From: Amoebidium appalachense
Lineage: Eukaryota; Ichthyosporea
Assembly (NCBI GenBank): GCA_963693365.1
Contig: CAVNZM010000012.1
Span: 5,952,001-6,016,000 of the forward strand
Direction: 5' to 3'
Length of the DNA: 64,000 bases
In this document: in pieces, positions 39,145-49,910 of the stretch
How positions within the stretch are numbered: position 1 is the first letter of the stretch
Layout: every line of letters starts with the position of its first letter
Notes under the pieces: generated by a model
Databases searched by the model: none
What the model was told of the DNA's origin: nothing
What the model saw: only the letters and a program-made list of their open reading frames with translations
Program-made: the position numbers and the translations under genes

Positions 39145-40203
39145 AGGAGAGGGGAAAGGGAGGAGGGGAGGGGGGAATGGAGAGTGTTTCATGTGTGAAC
39201 GGTGCTCTTGTGAAGGTGCTTAGTCCTAGCAACGATTACACCTTGTTACGGCATGTTTGCCTGTTTTCTACACAATCATGCACAATATTGCCTTTTTACC
39301 TGGCAATTCACGGTCCATACCGTTCACTTCGTCTGGAGTAGTTTTGTTGTTGTAGGCACTGCCTCCCCACCTCCCTATTCCCCTCCCCCTCCTCCTCTCC
39401 CCCTCCCCCGCCCCCCTCCCCCCCCCTTCTCCCCCCTCCCCCCCACTCCCCCCTTCCACGACAGTGTCAGTGTGCTACTCCCATAGCAACCGGAGGCTCT
39501 CAGCCAGACCGCTTGAGTGGGGCGGATCTGCTCGTTCCCCTCCGAACAGTGCACGTGTGCACACGCTTTGCAAGCATTCTCCAAACATTGCACTTTTGTG
39601 TGCCCATGCTTTGCAAGGCTTCCAAAGGGTGGAACATGTGCATGCACATGCATGTTCATTGCCAGGATTCTAGCTCCCACGTTTAACATGTGTGTACATA
39701 AGCCTCACTATATATAAAAAGACGTATCTGTGAAATATTCGGCTCGTTTGAGAAGTGTTTTGTTGGTTTGCCAATATAGGTGCTTCTATTGTCTCTATCT
39801 AACCGTTTCCCTGCAAGCACAAAAGTTCAATGTCGGTTTTTCTCATCACAGCCCAACACACGACGAATAGTCCACAAGTGCTCCCTAAATCAGGCATCCT
39901 TGGAGGCTCTAGGATCTCGATCTGCTTGCAACGAGCTCATGACCGCTTTCTTGCTCCTAACTGCCTGCTTGTTTTATCCCCCTCCCCTCCCCTCCCCCCT
40001 TCCCCCAACACAGCCCCAACACACACAAACTCTCCCCTCCCCCCCCCCCCCCCCCTTCCCCTCTTCTCCCCTCCGTGACATGTGCATGTTTCAGCAGCCA
40101 CCGAAAACGTTGACCCCTATACTTCGGTAGAACTCTTTTCTGTCCTTATCCCCCCCCCCCCCCCCCGTCTCCCCTCCCCCCCCTCCCCACCACCCCACCA
40201 CAC

Positions 40204-40245
<42 letters not shown>

Positions 40246-43087
40246 AGAACTGGCTGGTGACCCCTCCCCCCGGCCATGAAATTCTCTGCCGGGTGTGTGG
40301 GGGCCCCCTGTCGCACGTGCTCCAGATCTGTGCGCCCCTTGAGCACATACCCCACAACAGGGTGCTGTATGTGTGGGCATGCCCCCAGCCGGCCTGCTCT
40401 AACAAGGTTTGTCTATTGTCTTATTAATTACCCTCACTAAAGGTCTGTCTGTCCCACATGTTCCAACACCACCCTATGACGCTCGCCTCTCCCTTTCAAC
40501 AGGCCATAAGGACAGCAGTCTCTCTCCCCCCTTTTTTTTAACACCTTATGTAATCAATCTTTGGGGTTTTATTTTTCACACCCAATCAGGTCCGTTTCTC
40601 CACTCTTTGAATTCGTATATACATACTCACCTCCCATATCCGCTTTCTCAGACCCCCCCCCCCCCCCCCCCCCCCCCCCGCCTTTCCCTGAGGTTTGGCT
40701 CTACCTATGAGGACTACTCTCTCTGTGTGTCTTTCACAATTTGCATTGTGTTGTTGGCCATGAATGTGCATTTCTTTGTCTGTAACCCATTTTTTTACCT
40801 CCTACCCCCCCTATCTTATTTGTGTGCCGGTTATTTCAAAATCTCCATTATGATGCCTGTCGTGAATATGTACTTGTTGCCATACTCCACAACACGTTCT
40901 AACCCTCCTCCCCCCCCCCCCCACCATTCTCCCCCCCCCCTCTTCCGCGCCACCCCATCTCTGACCACAGAATGAGGGCTGGTTGGCTTTGAGATGTCAG
41001 TCGGGGGGCTCAAGTGGCTCGAATTCTACAGCAAAGGTGACAAACCGTACCTAACATGTACACGCCGTGCACAGGCACGTACACATACATGCATGCAGGC
41101 ACGTTCACATACATGGATGCAGGCACGTACACATACATGCATGCAGGCACGTACACATACATGCATGCAGGCGCGTACACATACATGCATGCAGGCACGC
41201 ACAATTACATGCATGCAGGCACGTACACATACATGCATGCAGGCACGCACACATACATGCATGCAGGCACGCACACATACATGCATGCAGGCACGTACAC
41301 ATACATGCACGCAGGCACGTACACATACATGCATGCAGGCGCGTACACATACATGCATGCAGGCACGTACACATACATGCATGCAGGAACGTACTCACAT
41401 GCATGCAGGAACGTGTACACACATACATGCAGGCACATACACACATACATGCAGGCACATACACGCAAACCACACACAGGTATATACATGAATGTAGCAT
41501 GCAGACACGTTCACACATATACACGCAGGCACGTACACACATACATGCAGGCACGTACACCAATATGCAGGCACGTACACACACATGCATGCAGGCACGT
41601 ACACATACATGCATGCAGGCACGTACACATACATGCATGCAGGCACGTACACATACATGCATGCAGGCACGTACACATACATGCATGCAGGCACGTACAC
41701 ATACATGCATGCAGGCACGTACACGTACATGCATGCAGGCACGTACACATACATGCATGCAGGCACGTACACATACATGCATGCAGGCGTGTACACATAC
41801 ATGCATGCAGGCGCGTACACATACATGCATGCAGGCACGTACACATACATGCATGCAGGAACGTACTCACATGCATGCAGGAACGTGTACACACATACAT
41901 GCAGGCACATACACGCATACATGCAGGCACATACACACAAACCACACACAGGTATATACATGAATGTAGCATGCAGACACGTTCACACATATACACGCAG
42001 GCACGTACACACATACATGCAGGCACGTACACCAATATGCAGGCACGTACACACACATGCATGCAGGCGCGTACACACACATGCATGCAGGCACGTACAC
42101 ACACGTACACATACTCATGCAGGCACACACACGCTTGCACGTGCGCGTACACGCAGATTCACTTAAGATGTTTTCCTACCCATCCTCTATTTATCACAAC
42201 TTCTCTTACACACCCCCCCTTTCCATTCACAGACACAGAACAAATCTGTCAAGGACAACACCGAACCCATCAGCACTCAAACCCACAGCAAAACGTCTCC
42301 CAACCCCCCTAAAGCCTTGCAAAATCCCCCAAACCCACCCACCTCGACTAAGCTTTTCGAGTCGGATTGGGGGGTGGAGGGAGGGGACGATTGGGGCGAG
42401 GATGGAGGGGATGATGGTGGTTGGGGGGCAGAGGGGGGTTCCAAGAAGGAGACAACGGGGGGGCTCAAAGATGATGATTTCGACCGTCTGTTGCAGGTGG
42501 GTTAGCCCCCTCCCCCCCCCCTCCCAACACAGGCACACACACACCTTCCCACTCCCCCCCCTTCCTGCCCTTGCCTGTTGCCCCCCTGCATAAGTTACCT
42601 TACTCGTCATGAAGACGGGTGGCCCTCTTATGTTCCAGTGAAGCAGTGTCTGAGTTGGGTTTCGCTGACGAGGTGAATGGGTCGAAACTCGGGCACTGTG
42701 GACGACGTGGACCCCCCCTGAGGATGGGCTCTGCTCATTATGCATGCTCTTTATGTGTGGTTTGCACTCTGCATTGTGTTTCCTTTCTCCATGTGTACTT
42801 CGTGCTCTATGATGCATTCCAAACCACCCCATACCCCGAGTCTAAGTCTAATCTCGGCCACAAAAGCCACGTAGCATAGAGTAATCTGCGCACGCGCATA
42901 CACACACACACACACACAGCACAGTACCAGCATGCATCGGTTTTATGTTCCACAGAGCAGCACCGTCATACAACGACTTACTTGACCGACCGGCTGGTGT
43001 GCTCCTCTCTCCCTCCCTTTCTCCCTCGGTCCCTGCTGTCTTCTGCACTCTCCCTATTCCTCCCTTCTCTCCCCGCCCCCTTCCTCC

Positions 43088-43124
<37 letters not shown>

Positions 43125-43194
43125 ACACACACACACCTTCTTCTCTCCCCCCCCCCCCCTCCCCCTCTCCCCCCCCCCCCCCCCCTCCCCCCTT

Positions 43195-43232
<38 letters not shown>

Positions 43233-44547
43233 TTACCCTTCACCACGCCTCCATCACACCTTTTCCCCGTCCAGGCAAGAGACGAATCACTCCTACGACA
43301 AAACGAAGACGACATATTACCACCCCCACCCTACACAAAAACCGCCGCCACAAATGCAGAATCCTCCACACCACCCCCATATATACCACCGACGCAAGCA
43401 GCAGATCCCGTATCTTCCCTCTCCGAAAGCCTCGAAAATCTGAATTTGGGGGGTAGCAACACAACCTCTGGTGCCTGCAGTAGGGGGAACCAAGTCGTTT
43501 TTCAGGCGGCGTACATGAATGCCGAGTATGAGCCCGAGGGGGTGGCCATTGAGACGCACGTGCACCGCCTTTTGAAGGACTACGAGAAGACACAGGGTGC
43601 TGTGACCTCGGGTGCCGATGGTATTCCTACCCCCCCCCCCCCCCCCCTCCCCTCCCCCCCCCTCCCCCCTCCCTCCGCCTGCCCTTCCTGCCCCCCAAAA
43701 AAGGGGGGAAAAGGGTGGGGAGTTTTGGGTTTGGGGGGGTTTCTTTTTTTGGGGGGGGGGGGGGGGGGGGGGAATAAATGAAATAATCCGCATTGCAGAC
43801 ACACGCACCACCACCATAACCACCACCACAGCCTATTCTGTCTACGTCTAATTGGAGAAGTGGTCGCTTTTTGTGCAAGAAAAGGGGGACGGGGGACGGG
43901 GGAGGGGGGGGGGGGGTGGGGGGTAAAGATAATGAAGCTGTTGATGTGTCGCATTGATGCACTGTTGGTAGACAGACCAGAAGAAGGGAAACGGATCTTA
44001 TTTGATTAGATGGAACATCATTTTACAAATTTTGATTGTGTCCGCACACAAACACACAGCAGTAAAACGAGCCAAGAGGCAATGATAGGGCCCACCCACT
44101 AGCCGTCGTTTTTATAACCAATTTTCCTGACTCCCCTTTCCCCTCTTCCCCCCAAACACATGCACACACACACACACACACACACACGCACGCACGCACA
44201 CGCACACACAAACACACAGAGGATGAGGTGTGGGAGGGTGAGACCTACGAAAAGGCCGATTACCGACACAACGACAAAGCCATGAAGCAATATCTTAAAC
44301 GGATAGAGCGGTACCCCGCACAATGCCTACGGTACCCTGCCCTCTCCCCTTGCCCCCTTGCCTGCTCATCCTTCCCTCCCCCCCCCCTCCCCCTCCCCCT
44401 GCCCCACAACCCCCCCCCCCCCCCCCCCCCCCCCGGCGCTCCCCGGATCCGCGCAGTTCTCGATCTTAAATAAAACATGACACCAACCGATCGTTGCACG
44501 TACTTCCGTACAAGCACACACATATAGGCGCATACAGGTACTCGCAT

Positions 44548-44617
<70 letters not shown>

Positions 44618-44826
44618 CGCACCATTGCAGACCTCAAATCAAGCCACTCCCGGAATCTTTCTTCGCGTTTACCACCCATCTCCCCCCCCCCCCCCCCCCC
44701 CCCCCCAAACACACACTCACACACCGTGCTCCCCCCTCCCCCCCCTATAAGACCCCCCTCCCCCTCCCCCTCCCCCCTCCCCCCCCCCCCCCCCCCCACC
44801 TTCTCTCTCTCTCTCTCTCCCCTCCC

Positions 44827-44920
<94 letters not shown>

Positions 44921-45017
44921 TTCCTCCTTTTTTTTTTTTTTTTTTTTTTTTTTTTGGCGCCTGTTGTTTTGCTTGTCATTTGTTGTTCTGGTTGATTACC
45001 TGTAATCTTCGCTTATT

Positions 45018-45052
<35 letters not shown>

Positions 45053-46269
45053 TGTGCGGGGTTGCACATACCGGTGTCTACTTTTCTTCTTACTGTTTTT
45101 CTCTCCACACACTTCATCTGTCCACTTCTGCATACCCCCTTTCATAGCTATAGACACACTTCACACATTGCGTTACGCGCACGCATGCACACACCGCTCT
45201 GTTGGCGACAGCTCCCTTGGAACCCATGCGGCATGTTACCCGCCGGCGTAACATAACTCGGACTATCGGTTTGGCTTTTTTCAAGCCCAAAGCAATGGGT
45301 GATACCATATTTCCGGCTGACATCCGGGGGCATAGCTTTCCGTTCGAAGACGATAAAGTTCCGCCCTAGTAAGCGTGTTACTACCCTGCGGCGTGGGTCA
45401 AATCTCATATTTTCCCCTCTGATTACGAATTCTGTGGCCTTCGGGACTTAATTCTTTTCAGCTGGTGTAGTATGTTAGCCAGGGAAGTATCGACTTAGGT
45501 ATCGACGGGGGAGCTTCCTAGAAGCCCCGTCTCCTGAGTTCCTATCTATATTTTTCTTGCTTCTGCTTACTGCTGCAACTTTAACCCCCGGCCTTTCCCA
45601 CTGCCCTTGCCTGCATAAGCAACCCTGCTCGTCTCTGATCAAGACGGGTGACCTACTCATGTTCAAGTGAAACAGTATCTGAGTTGGGTTTCGTTAACGA
45701 GGGGAATAGGTCGAAACTCGGGTACTGTGGATGACGTGGGCCCCCCCTGAGGATGGGCTCTGCTTATTATGCATACTCTTTATGTATGGCTTGCATTCTG
45801 CATCGTGTTATCCGTTTGTTCTTGTGTACTTCGTACTTTTTGACGCATTCAAAACCCCCCCTCCCCCCCCGGCCCTCTCACCCACACCACACCACCCACT
45901 TTCTCTAGCTTCCATGTCCGTGTGTTTTACCACTCACCCCATCCCTCTTCGTTCACCCACAGATACGAATTTGGAGGCCAGCCCTTACACGCCATTGCCA
46001 ACCCACCATCCCCACCACCGTGCCCAAATTGCGGCGCCTCGCGAGTTTTTGAGCTGCAGGTTTTGCCCTACCTCTGGTACACCCTACGGCCCAATGACAG
46101 CAAGACAGTGACGTCATTGGGGTCTGTTGATTGGGCCACGGTCATGGTGTACACGTGCCGTGCGGGATGCTGGAAGGCGGGTGATTGGTGCAGGCACGAG
46201 CACGTGATAGTGCAGTTGGACCCGGATGCGCACGTGCTGCAGGAGAGGTTGAGCGCGAGGAAGAAATAG
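38967..46269 (+). CDS. PDCD2L: Programmed cell death protein 2-like, 7 exons, complete (453 aa)
   Basis: Exons are 38967-39074, 40248-40406, 40971-41036, 42233-42496, 43275-43620, 44220-44331 and 45963-46269, with matching phases throughout. The N-terminus LLLGVRD followed by TNKFGGTP is the PDCD2/PDCD2L signature. The Cys-rich N-domain has CRVCGGPLSHVLQICAPLE and ACPQPACSN. A low-complexity acidic linker contains SDWGVEGGDDWGEDGGDD, as in animal PDCD2L. The C-terminal PDCD2_C domain contains MKQYLKRIERYPAQCLRY, CPNCGASRVFELQVLPYL, SVDWATVMVYTC and a Cys-Trp near the end. Family members act as cytosolic chaperone-like factors in 40S ribosomal subunit (uS5/RPS2) biogenesis and export. It is longer than the roughly 358-aa human protein because of extended Gly/Asp- and Pro-rich linkers. 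The ATG at 38967 gives the conserved N-terminal distance. Confidence 0.94.
39075..40247 (+). repeat. PDCD2L intron 1 low-complexity content
   Basis: G-rich sequence directly after the GTGAGT donor (39078-39175), a C-rich block (39360-39455), C runs (40038-40055, 40150-40167) and a (CA)n tract (40200-40243) that leads into the TTAG acceptor. The middle (39180-39970) is unique with no exon recognised. Confidence 0.75.
40689..40785 (+). repeat. Copy of dispersed intronic repeat family R1
   Basis: GAGGTTTGGCTCTACCTATG, then TTTGCATTGTGTTG and ATGAATGTGCATTTC, align with the R1 copies downstream in the same gene. It lies in PDCD2L intron 2, immediately after a C run of about 32 (40648-40679). Confidence 0.55.
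41070..42118. repeat. 24-bp minisatellite with 472-bp higher-order repeat, PDCD2L intron 3
   Basis: The unit ACACATACATGCATGCAGGC followed by ACGT repeats every 24 bases with substitutions. A longer block including the diverged spacer GGTATATACATGAATGTAGC is itself duplicated. The anchor GGTATATACATG occurs at 41479 and 41951, and GTACTCACATGC at 41391 and 41863, both exactly 472 apart. Each unit holds the palindrome TGCATGCA. Long open frames in several frames are artefacts. Confidence 0.95.
42564..42835 (+). repeat. Copy of dispersed intronic repeat family R1 (long copy)
   Basis: It shares with 45601-45856 the segments CTGCCCTTGCCTG, AAGACGGGTG, GTCTGAGTTGGGTTTCG, GGTCGAAACTCGGG, ACTGTGGA.GACGTGG, CCTGAGGATGGGCTCTGCT, TTATGCAT.CTCTTTATGT and TGTGTACTTCGT. 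It is in PDCD2L intron 4. The function is unknown; no tRNA-like promoter boxes were clear. Confidence 0.8.
43090..43232 (+). repeat. C-run block before PDCD2L exon 5
   Basis: Three long C runs (43090-43124, about 43149-43186, and 43199-43232) separated by short CA/CT sequence fill the 3' end of intron 4. Confidence 0.9.
44161..44219 (+). repeat. (CA)n running into the PDCD2L exon 6 acceptor
   Basis: The CA repeat with CG interruptions extends to the CACACAG acceptor at 44219. The upstream intron (43621-44160) has C runs at 43631-43670 and a G run at 43751-43772. Confidence 0.85.
44549..44957 (+). repeat. (CA)n, C runs, (CT)n and T run in PDCD2L intron 6
   Basis: (CA)n lies at 44549-44616, C runs at 44682-44706 and 44780-44797, (CT)n at 44802-44914 and a T run at 44929-44955. 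A TG repeat follows at 45019-45048. The stretch 45060-45600 is unique, and I see no exon in it. Confidence 0.9.
45601..45856 (+). repeat. Copy of dispersed intronic repeat family R1 (long copy)
   Basis: Collinear with 42564-42835 over about 250 bases. Its 3' part, from CATCGTGTTATCC to GACGCATTCAAA, is almost identical to 48900-48953. It lies in PDCD2L intron 6 and is followed by a C run. Confidence 0.8.
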
Positions 46270-46755
46270 GGGGAGGGGTAGCGTGTGTGTACGTATGTGC
46301 GTGTATGTATGCGTGTGCACGTGTGCGTGTACGTGTGTGCATGTTCTTGTGTATTTACGTGTGTGTACGTGTATGCCGCATGTAGATATGTGTATGTACA
46401 TGACACTGTATGTGCGTGTGTTCATGTACATGTGTAACACGTGTGTGTATATATACAGGCGTGTGTATATGCGTGCATAATATGTACAGGTTTGTTTACG
46501 TGTGTACATACACGTGCATGTGTATGACATGTTGGTCTGTGTGCACATGGTTACGTACGTGTGTATGGGGGGTGCACAACTGGGTGCGCATGCAAATCTG
46601 TGCGTGTATCTACCGTGTTTAGTATCTATGTGTAGAACAGAACGGATCGTGCAGTGTGATAGCTTCCGCGGTGGCTCGACTTAGCGAATGAACACATGAT
46701 TCAGAATTGATTTTAGAGCTGGTGAATTCAGAAAGAATGATGTATGTAAAATGAT

Positions 46756-46761
46756 AATAAA
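46756..46761 (+). promoter_or_regulatory. Candidate poly(A) signal of PDCD2L
   Basis: AATAAA lies about 490 bases after the PDCD2L stop codon in locally AT-rich sequence. It is a plausible 3' end, unproven. Confidence 0.35.
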
Positions 46762-46916
46762 TTGGCGTCCGGGACCCCACCGGCCACTCATGATCACGGC
46801 GTACATCTACACATGCATGGATTATGCAACTTGCATCAAATTTAACAACCTACATGGGCATGCAGAACTCGCATGCATACACCACGTACCCTCGGCAGGT
46901 ACCGGAACACGCACAC

Positions 46917-46951
<35 letters not shown>

Positions 46952-47514
46952 TGCACATGCACACAGTTTTGAACGATACATTAGTTGGTTGGGCGACGTA
47001 AACGAAATTGCTAAGAATTGTACACTTGCCCTGCGGAAAACACATCATAGTCGTTCCGTTGCCATTTCTGAACTTCTCTGCCACACCGACATGTCGGAAA
47101 ATTCATAACGTTACGAGCTCTACAACGAGTCACGGTGGTCGCGAGGTAAGTTTTGTTATATAACATTACATAGCGGCGACCCTGATGTAGCCGAAGACAG
47201 CATGTGGCATAGACGGCTCCCGTCACCGGTGCTGATATAATTAATTGCAGAGGGAGATGCAAGTGTGCAAGTGTGCGCCGCACAAACACGGTACAGGTGA
47301 TCTGAACTGCGTTTGCCCGAGCCGCTTATAAGATCACATGTGGCCGCTTGTAAGATCACATAGGGCCGCATCTAAGATCTCTTTTCAGCCAATCACATGC
47401 GTCCCCGTCCGAGCCCGTCGCCCGCCAAAACGTCGGACACCAAGTCGAGGCAAGAGCAAGAGCCTGTGAGTTGAACACTCGAACACAGAAACACGTCAGC
47501 AACACCATCCCACT

Positions 47515-47960
47515 GCAACCAAGCACTTTTCTATTCAACCAAGCACCTTTCAAACAAGCACTTTCTAACCAAGCAAGCACTTTTGAACCAAGCATTCTTC
47601 AACCAAGCACTCATTAACCAAGCACTATTCAAGCAAGCGCTATTCAACGAAGCACTTTTCAACCAAGCACGCTGCAACACGGGCAAGCATTCTTCAACTA
47701 AGCACTCTTCAAACAAGCAATTTCAAGCAAGCACTCATCAACCAAGCACTATATAACCAAGCACTATTCAACAAGCACTATTCAATCAAGCACTATCTAA
47801 CCAAGCACTTTTCAAACTGCAAATTCCAAAAACACGGGCAGCATTCTTGAAAAAAAGCACTTCCAAGCAAGCACTTTCAGGCAAGCACTCTTCGACCAGC
47901 CAAGCACGCTGCAAAGCACGCTGGAGATTCTAAATACACGGGCAAGCGCGTCCCAACCAA
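47515..47960. repeat. Degenerate AAGCACT-type repeat upstream of the BTB gene
   Basis: AACCAAGCACTTTTCAA and variants (AAGCACTATTC, AAGCATTCTTC, AAGCAAGCACTTTC) recur more than 20 times with irregular spacing of about 13-20 bases. The block ends about 40 bases before the BTB start codon, so it occupies the promoter or 5' UTR. Reverse-strand open frames over it (Ala/Leu/Trp-rich) are artefacts. Confidence 0.8.
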
Positions 47961-47996
47961 GCACAACACAGGGCAACCCCTTTTCCTTTCTGGAGA

Positions 47997-48811
47997 ATGA
48001 GTGTGCCGGCCACCGACTTGCTCCTGGCTGCTGGGGAGGCGCTCAAAGTGGAGGGTGTGTCTCTGTGTGAGCGCATATGTGAGGTGGCACGTGTCTTGCA
48101 GGAACGAGAGAAGGCCGTCGAAGAAAGAGAGATGAGGGTGGAGGTAGAGCAACGCCAGCTTGCTGAGGAGAGGTGCGAACAATGCCCCACTTGGCCACAT
48201 GCATGCGCTTGCATGCACACACACACAAACATGCTCGTAAGACGCAAGCCCATTCTCTTTGACAACAGCGCATGCACAGCACACGTGCACGCACTCGAAC
48301 CAAACACACACTCGTGCATCCAGTGACAACTACAAAGGCATTTGTTCGTGCGCCGAAAAATCTCCACAAAGTGCTATGCATTGGCCTAGTCCAGCATGTT
48401 TGCTCTTGTCCACTGCTACAAAAAAACTTTGCCTTACTCTCTATCGGTTTCACTGCTGGCACCCCCCCCTTGCCCTACTTGCTTCATAAGAGGAAACGTG
48501 CAAAGTGCGGGGCACTCATCCACTTGAGCGCATTCACAGGCACACACACACACTAACAAGCAGGAATTTGTGCTCTTTAAGCTGCCCCGAGTGCACGGCC
48601 ACACACACGTTTTCTCACACAACAACCAACACACTCCTGAGCTTCTCCCTGCCTTCCCCTCTCTTCTTGCCTCCTACTCTCCCTCTCCCTCTCCCTCTCC
48701 CTCCTCGTCCCCCCGCTTCTTCTCATTCCCCATGTCACTCTCCGATCCCCTACCCTTTCCCGCTCCCTCGCCCTTATGTCTCTCGCCCTCTACTTCATCG
48801 CCCCCGCCCCG

Positions 48812-48842
<31 letters not shown>

Positions 48843-49415
48843 ACTCCGTTCTCCTCCTCCTGCTACCTCCTCCCCCCCCCCCCCCCAACACATCTCCCGC
48901 ATCGTGTTATCCGTTTGTTCTTGTGTACTTCGTACTTTTTGACGCATTCAAACCCCCCAACACATCTCCCTTCATTCCGTCCCTCCCTCCTCCCCTCACC
49001 CTTCCCCAACCCTCCCCCCTCTTCTCCTTGACTTTCTTACAACACCTCTTCCACATCCTCTTCTCCTATGTGCTCCCTGCTGGGCCTCATACTTTTCACG
49101 GATGGGTCTCCACTTGTCGGAGTAAGGAAAATAGGAAAATTTCTAAAACTGAAAATGTGACGGTAGGTGTAGCTGGGTGGGGTTGATAGTAGACGGAACG
49201 AGAGGCAGTCAAGTTTCATCCGTCTGGTCTCCCCCCTCCCACCCTCTCCCCTTCCTCCCAAACACACACACATACACAGACACACGTGGCACACAACCCA
49301 GAAAAGGCACATATACTCAACTCCCCCTCCCCCTTCTTATAGCCCCTCCACCCCCCTCCCCCCCCCCCCCCCGCCTTCCCCCTATATATGTACTTAAGCA
49401 TACTTACATCTTCAC

Positions 49416-49484
<69 letters not shown>

Positions 49485-49846
49485 GCCTATCCTGCAGAGC
49501 CCAGTTTGCCGCCGAATGCGAATCCGTCCACGCAATCAACGCCCAATCCACAGACCGCATCCTCCTGGATATGGGGGGCAAAACATTTGCCACCACCCGC
49601 CAAACAATGTGCGCCCAACCAGGCTCTATGCTGGCCGCCTGATTTAGCGGCCGCCATGTTATCCAAATACGCGCCGATGGGTCAGTGTTCATCGACCGCC
49701 CACCAGAGTTGTTCGCATACGTCTTGAACTATCTGCGTACGGGGGGGATTGGGTTGTTCCGCGGTGATGAGGGCGCATATGGGAAGGAGAGGTTGATGGA
49801 GGATTTTGAGTATTTTGGGCTCCCCTGGCCGGAAAACCCCAACTGA
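47997..49846 (+). CDS. BTB/POZ (T1/KCTD-type) protein with an in-frame TGA in the BTB domain
   Basis: Exons are 47997-48172 and 49498-49846, joined in phase (AG plus A). Exon 1 encodes a charged helical segment (VARVLQEREKAVEEREMRVE), probably a coiled coil. Exon 2 encodes a tetramerisation-type BTB fold: RILLDMGGKTFATTRQTMC and PGSMLAA, then a TGA at 49640-49642. The same frame continues with FSGRHVIQIRADGSVFIDRP, PELFAYVLNYLRTGG and MEDFEYFGLPWPENPN to a TGA at 49844-49846. The family normally has a hydrophobic residue (often Met) at the TGA position. KCTD-type BTB proteins usually act as adaptors for cullin-3 ubiquitin ligases. Because TGA is used as a normal stop in other genes of the window, reassignment is unlikely. 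A pseudogene, readthrough, or a sequence error remain open. Confidence 0.75.
48173..49497 (+). repeat. BTB-gene intron: C runs and (CA)n
   Basis: C runs lie at 48813-48841, 48872-48886 and 49354-49372, with a (CA)n tract at 49420-49482 just before the CTGCAG acceptor. An R1 fragment lies at 48900-48953. Confidence 0.8.
48900..48953 (+). repeat. Short copy of dispersed intronic repeat family R1
   Basis: CATCGTGTTATCCGTTTGTT and the following 34 bases are almost identical to 45812-45856, 3 kb upstream in another gene's intron. The high identity points to recent copying. Confidence 0.85.
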
Positions 49847-49910
49847 AAACCAGCTTCGATACTCTTTGAGACCTAGAGTGTTTCGTAATCAATATAGAAA
49901 ACGAGCCTGA

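Larger units (their letters stand above)
46270..47996. other. Intergenic region between PDCD2L and the BTB gene
   Basis: It starts with a TG/TACG-rich 3' UTR-like tract (46280-46600). A (GGCACA)n repeat of about seven units lies at 46915-46955. Unique sequence covers 46960-47480, and a degenerate AAGCACTTTTCAACC repeat covers 47515-47960. No gene is recognised. Confidence 0.6.

Noticed and set aside
41056-42312. Open frames of up to 418 residues rich in His, Thr, Met and Ala
   Set aside because: They translate the 24-bp minisatellite in several frames on both strands and have no domain; the real exons of PDCD2L lie on either side.
45148-45408. Reverse-strand frame of 86 residues with non-repetitive composition
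   Set aside because: It lies in a PDCD2L intron, has no family resemblance and no splice partners; it may be old repeat sequence.
47090-47180. Possible LTR end and primer-binding site (AACATTACATAGCGGCGACC)
   Set aside because: It recalls Gypsy-type LTR/PBS junctions, but I found no second LTR, polypurine tract or gag/pol sequence.
49640-49642. Selenocysteine at the in-frame TGA of the BTB gene
   Set aside because: The position normally holds a structural hydrophobic residue, not a catalytic Cys, and I see no evident SECIS element. Kept only as a remote option.
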